In this document: piece after piece, positions 55,664 to 64,000 of the stretch
Layout of the letters: each line of letters opens with the position of its first letter
Numbering within the stretch: the first letter of the stretch is position 1
NCBI GenBank assembly: GCA_948567375.1
Contig: OX419760.1
Location: 30,690,001-30,754,000 of the forward strand
Length of the DNA: 64,000 nt
Direction: 5' to 3'
Origin: Lunularia cruciata
Lineage: Eukaryota > Streptophyta > Marchantiopsida > Lunulariales > Lunulariaceae
The notes under the pieces: model-generated
What the model was told of the DNA's origin: nothing
Databases searched by the model: none
What the model saw: the letters and a program-made list of their open reading frames with translations, nothing else
Position numbers and translations under genes: made by a program

Positions 55664-58600
55664 ATTACATCGGAGCGGCTAGTTCGAACACTTTTCTTTT
55701 GTTTTTAACCAGTCAACTTCTTCCGAGTATATGTATGGATGAGATGAGGGTCTTTTCTCCTTGGAGACCAAACCAAATCCGAATGGATCTGTAAATTATA
55801 CATCTCACAATCATGCTCAAAAGTATGAAGTTCTCTAGACCACCCTCGTACCTCTCAAGTCTAGACAACAAATCTGATTATGCTAACTTGTAATTAACAG
55901 CCACCATCTAGTAGCTCGAACAACACAATGATGAACAGCTTTTTATACACATCAAGACTGTTCTTGTATACATTCTGTCCTTCAGCTCATGACATGATAA
56001 GGTGACTATTTACTCTTGGGAATCATCACACTTGAGGTTAGTCTTCAGTGATTTATCACGATCAATCAAACCGGTACACTGTCTCATAACAATCAAATCA
56101 GCTCAGAAATTTCTATTGTTGGCTCATTGTATTCTGCCTTCTACTTCCTTAGCTTATAACCTCCCTCTCTTCCTGTGGTGTGAATCCTACTTACTCACCG
56201 TTAGCATACAAACTTTAGAAAAGGACATGAAAGTCTCGCCATTAAAAGCGACTTTACAGCTGTGGTCCAAATTTTTACTCAATAACGTGCCACACCGAAT
56301 CTAGAATTCATGTAGGACCGCAATAAAAGAGAGACAAACATTTCACAAAGGAAATATAGTCTCATCCATCATTCAGGACATAACTCTGAATAACTCTCGT
56401 CAGTACAAAGGAAATTGATAGTCAACCATGTCTGTAGATATCCAAATACTTGTGACTTTACAATGCTACCTTATGAAGAAACTTTTTCCTATAAAAAATT
56501 TTACATTAGTCTTTGAATATTTTGAGTCGCATGACCGGAGTCATCATTGAAAAGGTGCTTCACAAGCAGTATTTTCTTTTTGCTATCGAAGGATCTTTTG
56601 CAAATTTCTTTGAAGGCTTGGTGAACATCTTGATGTAGATAATGAAGGGGGACTTCTTTTGCTTTCGTTACAATGAAAACCTCAAGTCGTGAGGTACCCA
56701 TAGTTTATCTGCGATAAGTATTTCATTCCTTTTAGCATCCTAAATTTTTGTAAGACTCTTGTTCATAGGACAAGAAAAAGTTATAAACATTCACTTTTTT
56801 TACAAGATTGATATCTCCTACACATAGTTTCCCAATGTGGCATGATCCATGAACCCAATAAAACACATATTAACTTTTGAGATGCACAAAATTTCTATAA
56901 GAGACTGTTAGGAAATTTTTCATTTTCTATCGACGCAAATTATGCAAATTACGTCAAAGATATATTTTACATGACAAGTAATAGTCATAAACGTAATTCT
57001 TCAGAAATATTATTTGAATTTTCATCTAGGTATCAATGTTATTGCATGAAGTTACTTTTCTTTTGACTTAGTGATTGAAACATGAGATATCTTTTACCAT
57101 GTTACTTCTAAGGTTTTTCTGTCAAATGAAAGCTAAGACACTTCTTTTGTGAGCAGATGATATTGAAGTGATGATCTCTATAGTATGAGATATTACTTTA
57201 TGAATCCATTTTTCCATATATGTAATATTTCAATTTTTATGTTTTTATGTTGTTCTGAACATGAACCACTACACGTTTGTGATTTAGTTTGAATATATAT
57301 CTGGCTTGAGATTTTCTTTTTTGTAAAATTAATAATTTTAAAGTGTTTTTCATGAGATGTTTTACATAATGATATCCATCTTGAAGATTGCATGTAAGAA
57401 TAAAATTATAGAACAAGTTAAGAACTTATAATACATAATTTATCTTTCCCTACAAATTATTAGAGATTATTAACTTGTCTTTATTTAGAGTATTTCATAT
57501 CTGATTATTAGTCAAGGCTCTTATAAATAAGTCAAGTTCATATTGTCTTAGAACAATGAATATTAGACAGGATGTTTTATAAATATTCTGGACTTTTCTA
57601 CAAGTGATCCTAGAGAAATTTCTATAAACAACACATATATGATAAAATCAATAAGAAAATTCCCACAAAACATTTTCAGTAATTATTTGTCTATTGATAT
57701 CAAAATTTGATATTTCCAAAAAAAAAATATTATACCAATATAATGCTTTTTACTAGATCTTGATTCTCCCTATCAACTATTCCACAAATGAGAGAGGACA
57801 AATATATGGGGTGCTGAAACAATTGAAGTGATTCTTCAATACCCAATATTATACTAAAATGCTTTGGATCATTTGAAATTTTATTACTGAGTATTTGAAT
57901 TCTACCAAGTGAGTATTTTTTACAATGCAACTACATTTTATACACCAAAAAATGTACTTTTCAATACATGTTCATGTCAAAGTAAAGAGGAAGAAAATAT
58001 TACCATCTAATGAATTAATTTTCTATGAAATTAAATTATTACAAAATGAACTTCCTACAGATAACACATCAATGTACATTCAATACTCACATTTCAGAAT
58101 GAAATACCTATTCCATTTTTTATGTATCTGAAATATATTTTTAGTATTCATTTTAGAAATAGAAACTATTCAATTAAAGAAATTTGTCCTAGATCTAAAG
58201 TTTGCGTATCCATGCAAACTTCAGATCTCTGCATTATCCATTTATAAGAGTTTCTTGCACAAATTTTGACGCGTCCCTTTGTGTAGATTTGGGGTGTGGA
58301 TATTGCTTCAAAATAATTATTAAGGTATTTTAGTATACCTTAAGGTGTGGATATTGCATCAAAATAATTATTAAGGTGTTTGCATGTTTTTAACTTAATA
58401 TTCATTAATAAATATATTACAGATGTTAATATGAATCTTTCATCACATTCGATAAGCCCTTGTTTTGATTGCAAGTAACATGTATGTTCCCGTGTTATTC
58501 TATCTTGTTTTAGCTATGGTATAAACTATATATGTCTTTATGATTGAAATTTGATAAACTCTTGATCCTATAAAAAAATTTAGAGTACACCAAAAACTTT

Positions 58601-60300
58601 TCATCTGTAAATTCTTGGATTTGATCAGATTGAAGCAAATATATTTGATTTTGATAAATTACTTGATAAATAATATATGTGTTAGTCAAATAAGTGATAT
58701 CAAATAAACAAAGGATTAAAGAGAGATTACATTGTATCTCTATCAAGTGAAAGATTGCTTCAAATCTGATTTAATGTTGGCTTATAGCATGTATTGGCAA
58801 TAATAGTAATGAAATAATTATTTCCCAATTACTCTATTACATATTTAATATACTTTCAAAATATGGGTCTTAAATATTTTGATAATTTGAAATAAATTAA
58901 GCATCCCTAGTAAAGAAGATAAGTGGTTTCATTAATAAAGTCTACTGGATCCTTTATTTTGTTTTGGATGGATTAACTATCATCTTTAAATTCCATCAAT
59001 TTTTACAATCGAGTTATTATTTTCCATAGAACATCAGGTAGGAACATGCTCTTGGTGTCTTATTTCAGTACATTATCAGTATTATAAGACATAACTGTCC
59101 TAAAAGGCCTCTTAATATTTTGCTACATAAAGCTTTACAAAATCTTTCCCAATTTAGTATTTTGTAGAGTCTTTATTAACTTGAGAATTGTTTTGAGTTC
59201 TTCTTATCAGCAATCAAAATGACTGACTACATTCACTTTCAATTATAGAGTCATTAACTTACAGATACATTTCTTATTACATATACCTAATCAGGGTTAT
59301 CTAACCAAGGATGCCTCGTATATGTCATAGTCAGAATTGGTGTAAGAAAAGCAAAGAGAACCGATTCAAGGCTAGGTTCTCACTAGTTTGCTGACACTAT
59401 CTCAGTTTGAATCGAAGTTGCTTAGAGGTGGAGTTAGAGCCCATCGTTCGAATACTCTTTTGTTGTCCGTGAACTTGCCTTAAATCAGAGCTGGTGAGAA
59501 TTTTCAGTCTATGAACTATTTATTATAACCTGATATACAATTATTTAGAGTCACAAAATATACCAATGTCTGTCTTGTCAAGAAGATGTGCATTTGACGT
59601 TAAAATTTTCAATATTCCAGAATTTTTTTTTTCATTCCATAAGTTGCAGTAAATATTTACTTAAAAGTTTCCAATGTTCTCAACTCCTAAGAATTTGGGG
59701 ATCTTGTCTTCTTACACCCCTTTAACTCTTCCTCCATATATGGAACAAGGCTTTTGCAAGTTAAAGCACATTCAAATGGTTGTTTATAGAATCTATGAGT
59801 ACGTGTTCAATAGCTACGTGTTATAGCCTTTTAATAATGTTATCGCCATAATATCTTAACTTATCCGAACTACAAAAAATATGTATCAATTGAGAAACGT
59901 CAGAAAATACACAAGTTGCTAAAAGTTCATATGCGCATAGGATCTTCCCTTCGTCAAGCCATTCTTGGTGCCTTGTATTCTTTTTCCTCGTTTTTCTTTT
60001 TTCTTTTTTCGTAGGGTATTATAGCGGGTCTCTTTTGAGGTGACTTAGCCAGATTTTACCTCTTATGTCTTATCCTTGTTCGGGTTTAACAAGGGGTCTT
60101 CCCATCCTTCTTGTTATCTTACGCGGTCACTTCTTTTCCTTTTTTGATGCTTTTTCTCACTATCATCATCTTGTTGGAATATTGGGTCGGATTTTAAAAC
60201 CTTTAATATTACTTATCCTTTACAGAAGTCTCCTCCGTGCAGAACTTCTACAGTTGGCACAACATCCACGTGCCATTCATTCCAATGTACAATTTAGCCA
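55664..60300. other. Intergenic, very AT-rich
   Basis: No gene. Contains a 34-bp direct repeat at 58293-58377. Scattered ORFs under 85 residues are low-complexity. Confidence 0.5.
58293..58377. repeat. 34-bp direct repeat
   Basis: Copies 58293-58326 and 58344-58377 (GGTGTGGATATTGC(T/A)TCAAA and onward) differ at one base and are separated by 17 bp that form a partial palindrome with the copy ends (AAGGTA / TACCTT). Confidence 0.9.
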
Positions 60301-60303
60301 GGA

Positions 60304-60317
60304 CCCTAAACCCTAAA
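60304..60317 (+). promoter_or_regulatory. Telo-box
   Basis: CCCTAAACCCTAAA, containing AAACCCTAA, a motif enriched in promoters of plant growth and translation genes. It precedes a GC-richer stretch (60318-60500) with no recognised ORF. Confidence 0.4.
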
Positions 60318-63300
60318 TCAACAGAAAGCCGCCTGGGATCGCACCAAAGCTAGCGAACAGTACGGCAGACTTCAGGAAGAACTGTTACCTGTCTTTATTC
60401 GAACACGGTGCTGCAAAGTTCTTCAGACCTTATTATTCCAGAGTTCTTCTGCCACGATGAGCAGCTCCATTCCATCAGTTGTGGGTTCTACAATTGAATC
60501 AATGCTGATCATGACGAAATATGTGTGTGCTGTTGATAAATTCCTGAACTGCATCTAATATTCAAATTGATGAACTAAACCTTGTGACTAGATCGATGTC
60601 CATGGAAAACAATATCTAGTTTTTCCCTGCAGGTCTTGTCAACGTGAACGTCATGGCGAATACCACGCGCAGGTGGTGTTGTGTCTATAACTTGATGTAC
60701 ATACCGTTGCCTAACAGGATCATGATAGGAAGACACACCTAAAACCCTTAACTAGGGGGTTTTGATAGGGCTCTGAAATCGGTTTTTCGGGTGCTTTTGT
60801 AAAATGGTACGAGTGTATAACAAGGTTCCCTGTAAAGTTATATAAATTTTAAATTATTTCTGCAAATTATCACCTTTATGTTTTAATTACTACGCTATTT
60901 CTCTTTTTAATTAATTTTAGTTCTCCTGTTCCTGCGTTAATTATGTCTCTTTGATTTCCTTAATAATATCATGAATCATATCATCTTAGTTCATTTCAAG
61001 TGCCTGTGGTCTCTACATCAGGTACCATTTCCGTAAAATCTGGAATGGAAACCCACTATGGGACGATCAAGAGTAAACAGCGACTTCGCTTAAGAATATC
61101 TTGAATGACATCAGTCCTGGTTTTTGAATTAGTCCTGGATGTTTGTGAAGAAGAAGCTTAGCAGTCGATATCGTTGCTTCAGACCCCTTGTCAATCCATA
61201 CGGTGCTAATCTGCATAGGGCATGAGGGTTTTGTTCTCAACCACCGGAGGGTCTACTCTTGGATCTACACTATTAGTGCAGTATTGCGAAGGATTGATCT
61301 GCATTAGTTCCCTATATTTCTTCTGTAGTTACTTTCAGTGCTTCATTTTACCTTGAGAGATTCTTCATCCTTCATCCTTCAGTTTCATTTACTGGAAATT
61401 GAGAGTCAATTCTGGGCAGTGATCAGTTTTGACGAAAGCTAATATGGATACTATACGGAAGCCAAGGGTGGTTTTAACACGTAATTGCATCACCGCTGGG
61501 AGATAGAATAGGAGCTTAAAATGAAGTCGCTTAGTCCTTCATCTCCTTAGCACTGCAGTTCTAGGAGGAGGAATGTGTAGTTTCCTTCTCTGTAATAAGA
61601 AATGAGAATGTATTGTAACCCCTTGTCTCTGGCAAATTTCAGTGTTTCTTCTGTATCTAGTCTCAACTCGAGGATTATAGTGGACTCTATTGCACACTCT
61701 CAAATATGTATATGGGGGCCATATATTGGGCTGGAAGTCTTTTTTTTACAGAAATCAGAACTTTAGACGAAGTAACAGGCCAACTCACATTGCACCCTCT
61801 CAATTACATCCCGCCCTACTCAATGAAAACTCGTCGTATGTGCGGTTTTACGAAACGTCGTTGCACAGTTCACTTGCGTTGATCAGTAGCCTTGGCACTC
61901 CTAGCGGGCCTCGCTCGTCTGGTGGCCTTCCACTCCACGGAGAGGCCAGAATATCCAGATCCTGACTGGTGCGCCGTGAGGTGACGGTGATCTAGATTGA
62001 CAACTTCAATCTTTACCAAGCCCCGATCCACGACGACAATGTGAATTTCTCCACTCTTTTCGGTCGACGCGCAACGCTACTAGAATAGTAACGAATCCTG
62101 TGACAAGTGGCCTTCCATGTAGCATCTCCATGTCCGTGTTGCGATGGTTGCGTTCATCCTTCACTAAAGTTCTTAATCGAGTAAACGAGAGCAACCTGGA
62201 ATCGATGAACATACAGAAACATCGATGACAATCTTTCGAGAGAGGTCAAGATCAAAAAAGACTTCGACCAATCGAATACCTTTGGTGGTGCAAACGCTGC
62301 ATTCATATGCAGTATCACTTGTAAAAGTTGGTTCCAATGGAATAGCGAGTTTTGTACAAAGTTGGTTTAAACATGAGCTTATATTTCCGAGCGATCATGA
62401 TATTCAGCTTTGTCTTCTTTTATAGTTTACAGAATATAATAACTAATGGGAAATTCGTCCCATGTGACGACTTTTTACATGCCGTTAACCGATGCTTCAA
62501 TAAGTGAACAAAGTTCTGGCTTTGAATTCCGCCTTGCAAGTAAAACAAAGCAAAATAACACAATGTGAGGGGAAAGCAAACAGGTCTGAAAGGAAATGGT
62601 GGGGATTCCATAAAAGTCTTATTTTTCCTGGCAAATGGCTCTTGTGACTTTGAATATATTACATACATAGGAGCCAGGACGGAAATATTCGACAAGTTTT
62701 AACCTGTCCACTTTGTGCATTGGAAGTCAAGACGACAAATTTAGGCAATCTGGACCTAAGAGGAACGAGAAGGATTTGTCGTTATACTTCTTTTTGTCGT
62801 GGATGAAGATCACTGGCTGCATACGTACATGCCTACCTGTCAGCACTAAGTTCTACATCTAGACCCCCACGGAACTTTACGATGTGGAATGATTATACTT
62901 CTCGTCTTGAACTAAATGAGATCATGCACATCACTAAAGTAACGAGTCGAATCTGAATTGACTCATGTCAAAGGAATTGAACCCTGTTTCAACCCTGAAA
63001 GCTGTACCGTGAAACTGTAAAAACTACAGCTCGCCGATCATCAAGTGAAGTGGACTATTAAACAATCAAACTATATATAAATAGAGGTATATGAGAGCAT
63101 AAGCTCGGGTTATCCAGAACTCATGAAATGCAAATGACAGATGAACAATATGTTCATGATTCACAATGCTAGAGTAGTGTTCAAGCCATAAGGTAGAATG
63201 CATGGAATGTGACCTGCAGCAAAGGCATAATTAAAACAAATTGAGAATCACATATGTCCAACTAACTAGTAATCAATATGAAATCGTGAGCATCTATGCA

Positions 63301-64000
63301 AAAGACTGCAAGAAATAGGAAACATTATGTAAGAGCCCACCAGTAAGCAATGCATGAACGATAAAGATGAAGAACATGGGCTGGAGTTGGGTAGGAACAT
63401 TGTAGACACGAGTGGTTGAACCATGAATCAGTCAAAGAGCAAATGAAAAATACTAGGGAGGGAATTAGCTGGGAATGGAGGAAACAATACAAGAGTTACT
63501 GGATGGTCTGGCTGCAGAAATGGGTCAAAGTGTAACAAGGTAACGAGAGCAAAGTGAAAGAGGACAGGATATAAAGTATATCACAACAAGCGCTATGGTC
63601 ACTTGAGTCCTGAGACACTAAACAGCAAAGGGAAGCAGAAGGCGGCCATAGTAAACCTCCACAAAAACACTTGCGACTTCATCAATGACTCAAGCAATGC
63701 CGAAGTAGTTGAGCAATTGTCAATACCTCTCATATTGAGTTTCTGCTTGAAAACTCATGAGCACCAAGGCAAACTCAGTTGCTCCCCTAAAGTGTCGCTC
63801 ATAAGTAGTGGGAATGTTGAAAAACTGAAGAGTAGAAGTGGAAGTGTGGAAGGAAAGAGCAAGCAGAACTGTAGGCACATAGATAAACATAGGAGTCTCA
63901 GCCACAGGATGAGGGTTAGGTAAGAAAGAAATGACTCAACATGAGTAAGAGGAGTGGAGGAATCAAAACATACCTGATGAATCCTTGAAATCACAAAGAG
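60318..64000. other. Intergenic, no supported gene
   Basis: Mixed composition. 61690-62240 is CG-rich and could be a gene edge or promoter, but its ORFs (for example 62006-62212 on -) lack motifs. The last kilobase is featureless to the window end. Confidence 0.4.

Noticed and set aside
59340-59480. Possible tRNA gene near TTCGAAT at 59450
   Set aside because: The flanking bases do not form a T-arm or acceptor stem and no A-box fits upstream.
60065-60316. 83-residue ORF as organelle-derived or host gene
   Set aside because: No recognisable family and low-complexity hydrophobic start; no support beyond openness.
1-64000. CRISPR array or bacterial operons
   Set aside because: No regularly spaced short repeats with unique spacers; the content is eukaryotic.

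Overview
This window is nuclear DNA of a land plant. The evidence is Ty3/gypsy chromoviruses and a Ty1/copia element primed from the initiator-tRNA-Met sequence, plant TATA boxes, AAACCCTAA telo-boxes, and a complete plant LRR receptor kinase with no intron. The species cannot be read from the sequence. A non-seed plant (bryophyte, lycophyte or fern) is a guess from the intronless LRR plus WAK-like kinase layout.

Region 1 (1-11125) is a three-level nest. The outermost layer is a decayed + strand gypsy integrase whose C-terminus carries a PHD-type zinc finger (1-497, resuming at 10884-11125). It is split by a minus-strand chromovirus copy, B1 (498-10883). B1 is split by a + strand copy of the same family, B2 (3792-9468), with a perfect 5-bp target duplication AGAGT. 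B-family LTRs are packed with GAAGCTTC palindromes that form canonical heat-shock elements upstream of the TATA box.

Region 2 (11126-24710) is older debris: an LTR-like direct repeat, a PIF/Harbinger transposase pseudogene (12740-14062, with a recognisable intron), a minisatellite of about 120 bp, a long unrecognised decayed coding region (15.4-18.7 kb), a minus-strand protein gene remnant (19.6-20.7 kb) that may be a Harbinger second ORF, and a heavily decayed gypsy RT containing two internal tandem duplications (about 22 kb), followed by very AT-rich sequence.

Region 3 (24711-44709) is a second three-level nest. A Ty1/copia element has LTRs at 24711-24970 and 44450-44709 and its gag-pol at 40.0-44.3 kb. 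It contains a non-chromovirus gypsy element D (26598-39787), whose own 5' LTR is interrupted by a third B copy, B3 (27174-32579), with perfect target duplication CTTGG. LTR divergence judged by eye (copia about 92% identical, D about 96%, B3 about 97%; B1 about 85%, B2 in between) agrees with the nesting order. Every element is defective, and several carry lesions in catalytic residues.

Region 4 (44710-64000) is mostly intergenic. It holds one convincing host gene, an LRR receptor-like kinase on the minus strand (49035-52040) with a WAK-like kinase domain and an atypical HQD catalytic loop. The rest is AT-rich spacer with a few short repeats, hairpins, one telo-box and weak ORFs. CG dinucleotides look scarce in the transposon half and normal around the LRR kinase, as expected if the transposons were methylated and decayed by deamination.
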